Assembly (NCBI GenBank): GCA_965199595.1
Contig: OZ241182.1
Location: 3,534,001 to 3,598,000 of the forward strand
Origin: JBBROS01 sp965199595
GTDB lineage: Bacteria > Pseudomonadota > Alphaproteobacteria > Acetobacterales > Acetobacteraceae
Direction: 5' to 3'
DNA: 64,000 nucleotides
The notes under the pieces are model-generated. The model made no database searches and had not been told where the DNA came from. It was given only the letters and a program-made list of their open reading frames with translations. Below, piece by piece: positions 44,752-53,106 of the stretch (the first letter of the stretch is position 1; each line of letters begins with the position of its first letter). A program made the translations under genes and the position numbers.

Positions 44752-45528
44752 TCACCGCTGGAACAGGCCCAGGCCACGCCCCTCGAGAACGGCGCAGGTC
44801 AGCGGCCCGCCCTTCCCGGCCCCGGTGTCGAGCCCGATGCGGTTGGCCTTCACCACCGGGTCCGGCATCGGCGTATGCCCATGCACGATGACACGGTGCG
44901 GGACGTCCGGCAGCATCACGCCATTCCAGCCCAGGAAGGAGTCGCGGATCCACAGCAGATCGGTCTCCCGCTGCTCGTTGCGCGGCGTCCTTGGGCGCAC
45001 CCCGGCATGGACAAAGAAATACCCGTCCTGCTCCCAGTACAGCTTGAGTCCATTCAGGAGAACCAGGTGGCGCGCCGGAATGCCTGCAAGCCATTGCGAG
45101 GGCTTCATGGACGATTTCAGCCCCCAGCTGGCCAAGGTCTTGTCCCCGCCATTATCCAGCCAGCGATCGATCTCTTCGTGCCCGCCCCCATTGACCGCGT
45201 CGAGCATCATGCGTTCATGGTTGCCCATCAGGTTGACGGTCGGCACACCCGGGATCGGCGGGCCGCTTGCCAGCAGAGCCAGGCAGCCGGCACTGTCAGG
45301 GCCGCGGTCGATCAGGTCGCCGAGATGCACCAGCATTGGCGCCGCCACCGGGCGCCCGGCGAGATCCGCCCGGATCGCGGCATGCACGGCGGCCAGCCGG
45401 TCACGATGACCATGCACGTCCCCCACGACATAGATCCGCCGGCCGGGTGGCAGTCCGGGTTGACCGGGGCCGGGTTGATCGTGGCCGGTTTGACCGATGC
45501 CGCCGGCGGTTAAGGAATTGTCCATCAT
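44752..45528 (-). CDS. Metallophosphoesterase (PPP-type serine/threonine phosphatase-like)
   Basis: A 258-residue cytoplasmic phosphoesterase with the complete calcineurin-like metal set: YVVGDVHGH, HLGDLIDRGPDS, LMGNHERMM, and HGHTPMPD. The last motif and length fit the PrpA/ApaH-like PPP group. It may act on phosphoproteins or nucleotide phosphates. Start MMDNSLTAGG at 45528 is used; an in-frame ATG at 45549 is possible. It is divergent from the EAL-like genes and in line with hldE. Confidence 0.88.
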   Translation of the reverse strand: MMDNSLTAGGIGQTGHDQPGPGQPGLPPGRRIYVVGDVHGHRDRLAAVHAAIRADLAGRPVAAPMLVHLGDLIDRGPDSAGCLALLASGPPIPGVPTVNLMGNHERMMLDAVNGGGHEEIDRWLDNGGDKTLASWGLKSSMKPSQWLAGIPARHLVLLNGLKLYWEQDGYFFVHAGVRPRTPRNEQRETDLLWIRDSFLGWNGVMLPDVPHRVIVHGHTPMPDPVVKANRIGLDTGAGKGGPLTCAVLEGRGLGLFQR

Positions 45529-45663
45529 CTCTGCCCAGAATAGCCGCATGGTCCAGGAACAACGACACTGAATCGCACGCTGAGCCCGCCCAGGCCCGCC
45601 ACGGCATGGGCTCACGCCACCCACCCGGCTCCGCGGGACAACGCGGTCCTGCATGCCGAACGG

Positions 45664-46902
45664 ATGTTGCTGGACGGGGTGGAGCGCGTGTTGCGCAGCC
45701 TGTCCGCGCGCACCGGCTGGTTCCTCCTGGTGCTGCACCTGTCGCGGATTGCACCGCCCGGGCCGCGGGCCCATCACCGCCGGGTCGCCGCCGCGGTGCT
45801 GGACGATACGGCGGCGCGCAACGATGGCCAGCTGTTCGGGCTGTGCAACGGCGACATGGCGCTGCTGTTCCGCCCGCCGGACGACGGCACCGGGGTCAGC
45901 GGCCTGATCGCCAGGCTGTTCCAGGCCAATGTGCCCGATCTCGACGCGCTACGCACCCTCTGGCCCCTGCCCGCCGCGGCAGATCAGGCGCGCGCCTACA
46001 TCCACGCTCGCCTGGCGGACAGTGAGCCGTCTCCGCCCATGATCGAAGCATCGGCCAGCGCCACCGCATCCGCCGCCGCCCTGCTGCAGACCGCCTCCAT
46101 CAACGAACTTCTGACCCGGCACACCGCGATCCGCCTCCGTCCCAGCCGGACCGACCGCATCGTCCCGCTCTTTCATACCGTCAGTGTCTCGGCAGTCGCG
46201 GTGGAAGCCCGGATCAGGGCCGCCGGGCCAACCGCGGACGCAGCGTTGCTCGGGCATGTCGTGGCGCGCTTCGACCAGATGATGCTGCACACCCTGCCCG
46301 ATGATGTGGGCGCGCCTGACGACAAGGCCAGCCTGCACCTCCGGCTCACGCTGGGCGGTGTCTTGTCGGAGGCTTTCGCCCAGTTCGCCACATCCCGCGC
46401 ACCGGGTCATCGGCCCGTTGATGTCGAGGTGCCGTTCATCGAGATGGTGGCCGACCCGAAGGGTGGCCTGCTGGCCCGTGAGCGCCTTCGCCTGGCCGGC
46501 ATGCGCCTCGTCGTGAGTGGGCTGACCGATCAGATCCTGCTCGCGAGCCGACCTGCCGTGCTGGAGCCGCATTTCATGCTGCTGGACTGGCGCCCGGGAA
46601 TATCCGCCGAACCAGGGCTGGCCAGCGCGGTCGATCGGTGCGGCCGGGAGCGCCTGGTGCTGTCGCAGTGTGCGGATGAGGCGGCGCTCACCTGGGGGCT
46701 CGCTCTGGGCATCCAGCGATTCCAGGGCCGCTTCGTGGACATGCTGCTTGCGGCGGCGCGCCTGCGGGCCTGCGACCAGGCGCACGGCTGCACCTTGCGG
46801 CAATGCCAGGCACGCTCGGCAGCCATCGGCAGCACGATCAGGGGAGACTGCCGCAACCCGCCCTTGCTCGACCGCGGCTTGCCTGCGGTGGGGAGACGCT
46901 GA
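45664..46902 (+). CDS. Degenerate EAL-like protein, first of a tandem pair
   Basis: A 412-residue protein. The N-terminal part (about 15-85) reads LVLHLSRIAPPG and GQLFGLCNGDMALLF. The C-terminal part (about 260-370) keeps the frame of an EAL phosphodiesterase fold, as FMLLDW, then RLVLSQCADEAALTWGLALGIQRFQG. The metal ligands, including the EAL and DDFG motifs, are missing. It is therefore probably a non-catalytic binder or scaffold. The ATG at 45664 is the only standard start in this frame after 45530, and the stop overlaps the second gene by one base. Confidence 0.65.
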   Translation: MLLDGVERVLRSLSARTGWFLLVLHLSRIAPPGPRAHHRRVAAAVLDDTAARNDGQLFGLCNGDMALLFRPPDDGTGVSGLIARLFQANVPDLDALRTLWPLPAAADQARAYIHARLADSEPSPPMIEASASATASAAALLQTASINELLTRHTAIRLRPSRTDRIVPLFHTVSVSAVAVEARIRAAGPTADAALLGHVVARFDQMMLHTLPDDVGAPDDKASLHLRLTLGGVLSEAFAQFATSRAPGHRPVDVEVPFIEMVADPKGGLLARERLRLAGMRLVVSGLTDQILLASRPAVLEPHFMLLDWRPGISAEPGLASAVDRCGRERLVLSQCADEAALTWGLALGIQRFQGRFVDMLLAAARLRACDQAHGCTLRQCQARSAAIGSTIRGDCRNPPLLDRGLPAVGRR

Positions 46903-48083
46903 TGACCCAGTTCGATCAGCCACCGGACATGCAGTCCTTGACCAACCTGGTCCGGGACTGTTCCGTTTCCGGTGTCACGCGGCGGATCCTGGTGCTGCGG
47001 ATCGACCTGCTGCCGCCCCGGCTGTCCCGTCCCCACCACCTGCGCCTGGCCCGGGAGGCGCTTGAGCCGCTGCAAGGCGCCGATCGAGCGCGGTTCTATG
47101 AGTTGGCGCATGGCCGGATGGCAATCAGCTGGCGCGGCGAAGCGGCAGATCGGCTGGGCCGCACCCTGGAGCTGATCGAACACCTGCTGCTCGACTCGCC
47201 GCTCGACGCTCCGGCCATGCCAGAGCTGGCGCGGCTGTTCGACCTGCCGCGCGACGGCGCCGCCCTGCTCGCCGTGGCCGTCAGCCCGTCGCTGAACGAA
47301 CACGCAGTCCATGTGGTGCCGCAACGAAAGGCGGCGGCACCCATGCCGCCCACGGTGCTGCCTCCGATCGACATCGCCACGATGGACGCGGTCGAGGCCC
47401 GGCTGTCCCAGGCCAACGTGGCCCGGTTCGCCCGTCGCCGCACCGTGTGCCGCCTGGGAGCGCAAACCCTCGACACCGCATGGGAGGAGCGGTTCCTGTC
47501 GGTCCCCGCACTGATGGCGGAGCTGGCACCGGAACACAATGCGTTTGCCGATCCCTTCCTGATGCGCCGCCTGACGCGGGTGGTGGACCGGCGGCTGCTG
47601 GCGCTGCTGTCGCTCAGCTCGGAGCTGCGAGGCGCCGGGCCGTTCAGCATGCGGCTGGGTGTCGGCAGCGTGCTGTCGCCCGACTTCCACAAGTTCGACA
47701 ACGCCTTGCCTCCCGGCCTGCGCGGACATGCGCTGCTGGCGCTGCAGCCGGCAGATGTGATGCAGGATCTGGCGTCGTTCCGCTTCGCCCGGGCCTTTGC
47801 CAGGGCCCGCGGCTATCGGGTGGTGCTGTGCGGGTTGACTGCCGTGCTGGCGGACCTTCTGGACCTGGCGGCCCTCGACGTGGACTTCGTCCAGCTGCGG
47901 TGGTCGCCCTCACTGGTCGGGGTCGATCCACAGATGCTGCGGGCCGGAACCGCGCGATGGGTCCTGTCCGATGCGGACGAGGCGGCGGCGCTGCGCTGGG
48001 GCCACTCGGTCGGCATCGGCCTGTTCCAAGGGGACGCCGCGCAACCCGGCGCTAGACAGGCCCCGCCAAGGGCGGCAGCGTGA
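46902..48083 (+). CDS. Degenerate EAL-like protein, second of a tandem pair
   Basis: A 393-residue paralog of the upstream gene. It shares the N-terminal pattern LVLRIDLLPP and ELAHGRMAISW, and the C-terminal pattern FVQLRW, then RWVLSDADEAAALRWGHSVGIGLFQG. Catalytic EAL residues are absent. The two proteins differ in most positions, so the duplication is old. They are translationally coupled (TGATG) and may form a heterodimer (inference). lrgA follows after 27 bases. Confidence 0.65.
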   Translation: MTQFDQPPDMQSLTNLVRDCSVSGVTRRILVLRIDLLPPRLSRPHHLRLAREALEPLQGADRARFYELAHGRMAISWRGEAADRLGRTLELIEHLLLDSPLDAPAMPELARLFDLPRDGAALLAVAVSPSLNEHAVHVVPQRKAAAPMPPTVLPPIDIATMDAVEARLSQANVARFARRRTVCRLGAQTLDTAWEERFLSVPALMAELAPEHNAFADPFLMRRLTRVVDRRLLALLSLSSELRGAGPFSMRLGVGSVLSPDFHKFDNALPPGLRGHALLALQPADVMQDLASFRFARAFARARGYRVVLCGLTAVLADLLDLAALDVDFVQLRWSPSLVGVDPQMLRAGTARWVLSDADEAAALRWGHSVGIGLFQGDAAQPGARQAPPRAAA

Positions 48084-48110
48084 CGCCCGTGTCATGGCGG
48101 GGGTGCGCCG

Positions 48111-48455
48111 GTGCTGAACGGTATTCTGGTCCTGCTCGCGAGCCAGCTGCTCGGCGAGGCGCTGGCACGCGGCTCCGGCATCGGCATCCCCGGTCCGGTG
48201 CTCGGCATGGCGCTGCTGGCGACGGCACTTCTGCTCCGCCCCGGGCTGCAGGCCGTGGTGGGCCCGGTGGCGGCGGCCCTGCTCTCGAACCTGTCGCTGC
48301 TGTTCGTGCCCGCCGCCGTGGGCGTTGTGCAGGTGCTGCCGTTGCTGGCCACGGAGGGCCTGGCGATCGGGGTGGCCGTGGTGGTTTCCACCGTGGCCTC
48401 GCTGATCGTCACGGCGCTGACCTTCCGCGCCGTGGTACGGCTGCGGGGCGGGTAG
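48111..48455 (+). CDS. lrgA: CidA/LrgA family membrane protein
   Basis: A 114-residue holin-like inner-membrane protein with four helices. GSGIGIPGPVLGMALL and LSLLFVPAAVGVV are CidA/LrgA signatures. GTG 48111 is the start. With LrgB it is involved in export or lysis control in Gram-positive bacteria and in small-molecule transport such as glycolate or pyruvate in others. The gene directly precedes lrgB without a gap. Confidence 0.9.
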   Translation: MLNGILVLLASQLLGEALARGSGIGIPGPVLGMALLATALLLRPGLQAVVGPVAAALLSNLSLLFVPAAVGVVQVLPLLATEGLAIGVAVVVSTVASLIVTALTFRAVVRLRGG

Positions 48456-49184
48456 ATGGACGGCGTCACCACGCTCTGGGTCTATCTCCGCGCCTCGCCG
48501 CTGCTGTGGCTGACGGCGACGCTCGCCGCCTATGTGGTGGCGGATGGGGTGCAGAAGCGGCTTGGCCGCCACCCGCTGGCCAATCCGGTGCTGATGGCCG
48601 TGCTGGTGCTGGTGCTGGTCCTGCGCATCAGCGGCACGCCTTACGCCACCTATTTCGATGGCGCGCAGTTCGTGCACTTCATGCTTGGACCGGCGACGGT
48701 CGCCCTTGCCGTGCCGCTGGCCGTGAAGGCGCGAGAGGTGCGGCGCCTGTTGCTGCCCATGGTGATCGCGGTGGTGGCAGGCTCGGTGACCGCGATCACC
48801 AGCGCAATGGGCACGGCCTGGTTGCTGGGGGCCAGCCGCACGACGCTGCTGTCCCTTGCGCCCAAATCGGTGACGACGCCCATCGCCATGGCCATCGCGC
48901 AGCAGATCGGCGGCATCCCGGGCCTGACCGCGGTGCTGGTAATCCTCACCGGGATCACCGGGGCCGTACTGGTCACGCCGTTGATGAACGCGCTGGGCCT
49001 GCGCGACTATGCCGCACGCGGCTTTGCGGCGGGAGTGGCGAGCCACGGTATCGGCACAGCGCGGGCGTTTCAGGTGAACGAGATCGCCGGAACCTTTGCC
49101 GGGCTGGGCCTGGCGCTGAACGGGCTGGTGACGGCCATCATGGCCCCGGCGCTGGTGCACCTGTGGGAATGGGCGTCACATTAG
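48456..49184 (+). CDS. lrgB: LrgB family membrane protein
   Basis: A 242-residue membrane protein with about seven hydrophobic segments. GPATVALAVPLAVKAREVRR, LAPKSVTTPIAMAIAQQIGG, and ASHGIGTARAFQVNE are the core motifs of LrgB/CidB. It begins at the base after the lrgA stop. It would act with LrgA as a membrane transporter pair; the substrate is unknown. Confidence 0.93.
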   Translation: MDGVTTLWVYLRASPLLWLTATLAAYVVADGVQKRLGRHPLANPVLMAVLVLVLVLRISGTPYATYFDGAQFVHFMLGPATVALAVPLAVKAREVRRLLLPMVIAVVAGSVTAITSAMGTAWLLGASRTTLLSLAPKSVTTPIAMAIAQQIGGIPGLTAVLVILTGITGAVLVTPLMNALGLRDYAARGFAAGVASHGIGTARAFQVNEIAGTFAGLGLALNGLVTAIMAPALVHLWEWASH

Positions 49185-49203
49185 GGTTGGGTGCACGGCG
49201 AAG

Positions 49204-49279
49204 TGGTGGAGCTGAGCGGGATCGAACCGCTGACCTCCTCATTGCGAACGAGGCGCTCTCCCAACTGAGCTACAGCCCC
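49204..49279 (-). tRNA. tRNA-Ala (anticodon CGC)
   Basis: A 76-base cloverleaf on the minus strand with encoded CCA. The acceptor stem starts GGGGCTG and pairs with CAGCTCC through a G3-U70 pair, the alanine identity element. The anticodon loop is TTCGCAA, giving CGC (codon GCG), and the T loop is TTCGATC. It lies alone between lrgB and yggT. Confidence 0.95.
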
Positions 49280-49396
49280 GCCGTGCAGGCGCCGGACAAT
49301 GCTGATCCATCCCCCCCGCGTCAACCCCGGATATGCCGCGTTGCACCGCGTGTCGTGCATGGCTAGGGTCCGCCCGAATTCAGGAGTCCACTGACG

Positions 49397-49711
49397 GTGC
49401 TTACCGCCATCTTCGAACTGTTCAATGCCGTGATCGGCCTCTTTATCTGGGCGTTGATCCTGGCGGCCGTGTTCAGCATGCTCGCATCGTTCGGCGTGCT
49501 CGACACCCGTAACCGGCTGGTCTGGTCCATCGGGGACTTCCTGTTCCGCGTGACCGATCCGGTGCTACGCCCCATCCGCAATTGGCTTCCCAGCTTCGGC
49601 AACGTCGATCTCAGCCCCATCGTCGTGATCCTGCTGCTGCAATACTTGGCCCGGCCGCTGCTCGGCACCCTGTATCGCGGTCTGGCCTTTGGCGCCTGGA
49701 ACTTCATCTGA
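49397..49711 (+). CDS. YggT family membrane protein
   Basis: A 104-residue inner-membrane protein with two hydrophobic regions and the conserved VTDPVLRPIRNWLP segment of YggT/YlmG proteins. The family is linked with membrane shape or osmotic tolerance; no enzyme activity is known. GTG 49397 has a CAGGAG Shine-Dalgarno at 49381-49386. folD follows after 5 bases. Confidence 0.88.
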   Translation: MLTAIFELFNAVIGLFIWALILAAVFSMLASFGVLDTRNRLVWSIGDFLFRVTDPVLRPIRNWLPSFGNVDLSPIVVILLLQYLARPLLGTLYRGLAFGAWNFI

Positions 49712-49716
49712 CCGCC

Positions 49717-50559
49717 ATGGCCGCCCGCATCATCGACGGCAAGGCCATCGCGGCAACCCTCCGCGCCGGGGTTCGCGCGCGCGTGGCCGCCCTGTCGTTC
49801 CAGCCCGGCCTCGTTGTGGTCCTGGTCGGCGCCGACCCGGCCAGCACGGTCTATGTCCGCAACAAGGACCGTGCTGCCCAGGATGCCGGGCTTCGGGCCG
49901 AGACAATCCGGCTGCCTGCCGACACCGGCCAGGCCGATCTGCTTGCCGTGATCGACCGCTTGAACCGTGATCCGAATGTCGATGGCATTCTCGTGCAGTT
50001 GCCGCTGCCAGCCGGGCTCGTTCCCCGCGCCGTCATCGAAGCCATCGACCCGGCAAAGGACGTGGACGGCTTCAATCCCCTGAATGTCGGGCGGCTGCAC
50101 GATGGGCTGGACGTGCTGGCGCCCTGCACGCCCACCGGCGTGATGCGCCTGCTGGCAGCAGCCGGAATCCCGGTGCGTGGCGCCAGGGCCGTGGTGCTCG
50201 GCCGCTCCTCCATCGTGGGCAAGCCGATGGCGGCCTTGCTGCTGGCGGCGGATGCCACGGTCACCATCGTGCATTCCCGCACCCGCGACATCGCCGCCGA
50301 GTGCCGCCGGGCCGATGTCGTGGTGGCGGCGGTGGGGCAGCCGGAGATGGTGCGTGGATCTTGGATCGCGCCTGGCGCCACGGTCATCGATGTCGGCATC
50401 AACCGCCTGCCGGATGGCCGTCTGGTCGGTGACTGCGCCTATGCCGAATGCCTGGAGGTCGCCGGAGCCATCACACCGGTTCCAGGCGGCGTCGGCCCCA
50501 TGACCATCGCCTGCCTGCTGGAGAACACCGTCACCGCCGCCATCAGGCGCCGCGGCTAG
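49717..50559 (+). CDS. folD: Methylenetetrahydrofolate dehydrogenase/cyclohydrolase FolD
   Basis: FolD interconverts 5,10-methylene- and 10-formyl-tetrahydrofolate and makes NADPH. The 280-residue protein has VGADPASTVYVRNKDRAA with the catalytic lysine, the PLPAGLVP and PAKDVDGFNPLN active-site segments, and the Rossmann motif VVLGRSSIVGKPMA. The end reads PVPGGVGPMTIACLLENT, all typical. Confidence 0.96.
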   Translation: MAARIIDGKAIAATLRAGVRARVAALSFQPGLVVVLVGADPASTVYVRNKDRAAQDAGLRAETIRLPADTGQADLLAVIDRLNRDPNVDGILVQLPLPAGLVPRAVIEAIDPAKDVDGFNPLNVGRLHDGLDVLAPCTPTGVMRLLAAAGIPVRGARAVVLGRSSIVGKPMAALLLAADATVTIVHSRTRDIAAECRRADVVVAAVGQPEMVRGSWIAPGATVIDVGINRLPDGRLVGDCAYAECLEVAGAITPVPGGVGPMTIACLLENTVTAAIRRRG

Positions 50560-50687
50560 AAATCGGTGCAGCGGCCCTTCTGCTCCCAGTCACCGTAGCG
50601 CGTGGGCTCGGGACCGGCGGGACCGCCGATCTCCTCCGGCTTGAGTTCGGGCTTCGGTGCGGGCAATGCGGGCTTTTCGTCGGGCAT
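50556..50687 (-). CDS. SDHAF4/DUF1674-type succinate dehydrogenase assembly factor
   Basis: A 43-residue protein whose C-terminus contains EEIGGPAGPEPTRYGDW, then EQKGRCTDF, the signature of DUF1674/SDHAF4. In mitochondria the homolog assists assembly of flavinylated succinate dehydrogenase; a similar role is likely here. The stop overlaps the folD stop on the opposite strand by 3 bases. It is followed on the same strand, 38 bases upstream of its start, by the end of rlmN. Confidence 0.85.
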   Translation of the reverse strand: MPDEKPALPAPKPELKPEEIGGPAGPEPTRYGDWEQKGRCTDF

Positions 50688-50725
50688 GGACGGTAGATGG
50701 GACGCGGCCCGCGCGGCGCCAGGGG

Positions 50726-51895
50726 TCAGGCGGCGGAGCGTGCCTTGACACTCTCGGTCTTGAGCTGCCCGCAGGCCGCCAGAATATCCTGACCGCGCGG
50801 CTGGCGAATCGGGCTCGCGAACCCGGCTTCCGACACGATGGCGGCAAAGCGCAGGAGGGCTTCGCGGCCGCTGGGCTCATAGGCACTGCCGGGCCAGGGA
50901 TTGAACGGGATCAGGTTGACCTTGGCGGGGATGCCGGCGATCAGCCGCACCAACTCGCGTGCCTCGGCCTCGCTGTCGTTCACGCCGCGCAGCATGACGT
51001 ATTCGAACGTGATGCGCCGGGCATTGCTGGCTCCGGGATAGCGGCGGCAGGCGGCGATCAGCTCCTTAATCGGATATTTACGATTGAGCGGTACAATCTC
51101 GTCACGCAACTCGTCACGGACGGCATGCAGGCTCACCGCCAGGTTCACCCCCAATTCGGCCCCACACCGATCCATCATCGGTACCACGCCGGAGGTGCTG
51201 AGGGTGATGCGCCGGCGCGAGAGGCCGATGCCCTCATTGTCCATGACGATTCGCATCGCCTTGGCCACGTTCTCGTAGTTGTACAGCGGCTCGCCCATGC
51301 CCATCAGCACGATGGTGCTCAGCAGCCGGGGCGTCTCGCCGCGCGGGCTGGGCCACTCGTTGTAGCTGTCGCGCGCCGCCATGAATTGCCCGACGATCTC
51401 GGGGGCGCCCAGGTTGCGCACCAGCTTCTGGGTGCCGGTGTGGCAGAACCGGCAGGACAGGGTGCAGCCGACCTGGCTGCTGATGCAGACGGCGCCACGA
51501 TCCTCGGTGCGATCCGGGATATAGACGGTCTCCGCCTCCTGCCCGTCGCGGAAGCGGAACAGCCACTTGCGGGTCTCGTCCGTGCTGGTCTGCACCGTGG
51601 CGACGGAGGGGCGCTCGATGACGAAGCGCTCAGCCAGCTTTTCCTGCAAGGGCCGGGCGATGCTGGACATGCGAGCGAAGTCGGTGACGCCCTGATGATA
51701 GATCCAGTGCCAGACCTGCTTGGCCCGGAACGGCTTCTCGCCTATGGCCTCAAGCTCAGCCGACAGCTCCTCGCGCGACAACCCGACCAGGCCTCGGCGG
51801 CCGTCCTCCAGTTGTGTGGGCGGCGGGTTGAACAGCGCGGATTTGGCGAGGATGCGCTCGCGCTCGACCGCCGTCAGCGCGAGCACGTCGCTCAT
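50726..51895 (-). CDS. rlmN: 23S rRNA A2503 / tRNA A37 methyltransferase RlmN
   Basis: A radical SAM enzyme that makes 2-methyladenosine in rRNA and tRNA. The 4Fe-4S cysteines are C144, C148 and C151 in CTLSCRFCHTG; VLMGMGEPLYNYENV is the SAM motif. The C-terminal catalytic cysteine is in ILAACGQL, and the resting cysteine is expected upstream of it in the mid-barrel. The length of 389 is normal. The start overlaps the ialB stop by 4 bases. Confidence 0.95.
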   Translation of the reverse strand: MSDVLALTAVERERILAKSALFNPPPTQLEDGRRGLVGLSREELSAELEAIGEKPFRAKQVWHWIYHQGVTDFARMSSIARPLQEKLAERFVIERPSVATVQTSTDETRKWLFRFRDGQEAETVYIPDRTEDRGAVCISSQVGCTLSCRFCHTGTQKLVRNLGAPEIVGQFMAARDSYNEWPSPRGETPRLLSTIVLMGMGEPLYNYENVAKAMRIVMDNEGIGLSRRRITLSTSGVVPMMDRCGAELGVNLAVSLHAVRDELRDEIVPLNRKYPIKELIAACRRYPGASNARRITFEYVMLRGVNDSEAEARELVRLIAGIPAKVNLIPFNPWPGSAYEPSGREALLRFAAIVSEAGFASPIRQPRGQDILAACGQLKTESVKARSAA

Positions 51896-52461
51896 TTGGC
51901 CGGGCACGCCTTCACGATGGCCGCATAGGCCGCGCCATAGCCACGCAAGCTGAAGGTGTCGGTCACCGCAGTCGCCTTCGGGCCCGGCGACTTCGCCACC
52001 GCCTGGCGCGCGCTGCCGAAGGCCACCGTCACGGCATGGCCATCGCGGGCGAAGGCCGAGCGGCCGCTGGTGTAGAAGGGCAGCTCCGCCTTGTCGACCG
52101 TCAGCTGCACCTCGGCCTGGGCCGCATAGGCAAAGCCGGCGCTGATCGCCACCGCGTCCCGCCCCGAGGGCCGCTCTGTCACTGTCAGCACCACGTCGCC
52201 ACGGCCGGGCAGCGCCGGAGAGGACGTCTGTGCCCGCGTGAAGGCATAACAGACCGTCTGCCCAGACTCGCCATGCGTGGCAGCCTGCCAATCGTCGAAC
52301 TTGCCGATCGATTTCGGCGCGTTCGCGGTGGCGGGGCGCGCGGCCGGCTTGGCGGCGGGATGGGCCGGGCGGCTTTGGGCCAGCGCCGGAACCGACGAGA
52401 CGACCAGGCCAACGAAAACAGCGGCTGTCGAGAGAACGCGCAGGGACGGGAAGATTCGCAT
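51892..52461 (-). CDS. Invasion-associated locus B (IalB) family protein
   Basis: A 189-residue exported protein with a signal peptide ending near PALAQS. IGKFDDWQAATHGESGQTVCYAF is the IalB core. Many alphaproteobacteria carry several copies; the role is structural or unknown and not restricted to pathogens. The start MRIFPSLRV is taken at 52461; an upstream start at 52497 would add 12 residues before the signal peptide. It is coupled to rlmN. Confidence 0.87.
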   Translation of the reverse strand: MRIFPSLRVLSTAAVFVGLVVSSVPALAQSRPAHPAAKPAARPATANAPKSIGKFDDWQAATHGESGQTVCYAFTRAQTSSPALPGRGDVVLTVTERPSGRDAVAISAGFAYAAQAEVQLTVDKAELPFYTSGRSAFARDGHAVTVAFGSARQAVAKSPGPKATAVTDTFSLRGYGAAYAAIVKACPAK

Positions 52462-52503
52462 GAGCGGAGAGATACGGCGCACCCACGCGCAGGACAAGCG
52501 CCG

Positions 52504-53106
52504 TCAGACCTTCCATTCCGGGATGGTGCGGCGGAACACCGGATCACCATGGGGTGGCGCAGCCGACAGCGGCGCGTCCGGCCCGCCGGCCGCTACGGGC
52601 CGTTCGGCGAATCGCCCGTGTTGCAGCAGGCGGTCATACAGCACCAGGGCGCCGGCCACCGCCAGGTTGAGCGCAAACCGCGTCGGGATGCGCACCAGGT
52701 GCTTGCACCGTGCCCGCAGGGGTTCCGAGAGGCCGGAGCGCTCCGGCCCGAGCACATAGGCGGCATTCAGCGGATGCCGGAAGGATGGCAGGTCCACCGC
52801 GTCATCCAGCAGCTCGATCCCCACCAGCGCACACTCGGGCGGCAGGTGCAACGCGGTAGCGTCGGTGAACCGCCACAGCGGCACATGCGCCTGGGTCATG
52901 GCAGTATCGGCGCTGCGTACGGCCCTTGCATCCCAGCCGGCCCCGATGGTGAAGCAGAAGGCCGCGCCAAAGGCGTGCCCGGTGCGCAACAGGGCGCCCA
53001 TGTTGGCGGACTTGGACACGCCTTCCGCGCCAAGGCCGAAATAGCCGCGGCTGCGGATGGGGCTTCTGCTGGCGGACTGCATCGGCGCGGGATAGGTGTT
53101 CGTCAT
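52504..53106 (-). CDS. TrmH/SpoU family RNA 2'-O-methyltransferase
   Basis: A 200-residue SPOUT methyltransferase. The three SpoU motifs are visible: KSANMGALLRTGHAFGA (motif 1), AAYVLGPERSGLSEPL (motif 2) and RIPTRFALNLAVAGALVLYDR (motif 3). In motif 3 the usual SLNVS is ALNLAVA, as in several alphaproteobacterial members. The target RNA is unknown. The start may be ATG 53106, shared by overlap with the divergent gene, or ATG 53082. Confidence 0.87.
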   Translation of the reverse strand: MTNTYPAPMQSASRSPIRSRGYFGLGAEGVSKSANMGALLRTGHAFGAAFCFTIGAGWDARAVRSADTAMTQAHVPLWRFTDATALHLPPECALVGIELLDDAVDLPSFRHPLNAAYVLGPERSGLSEPLRARCKHLVRIPTRFALNLAVAGALVLYDRLLQHGRFAERPVAAGGPDAPLSAAPPHGDPVFRRTIPEWKV

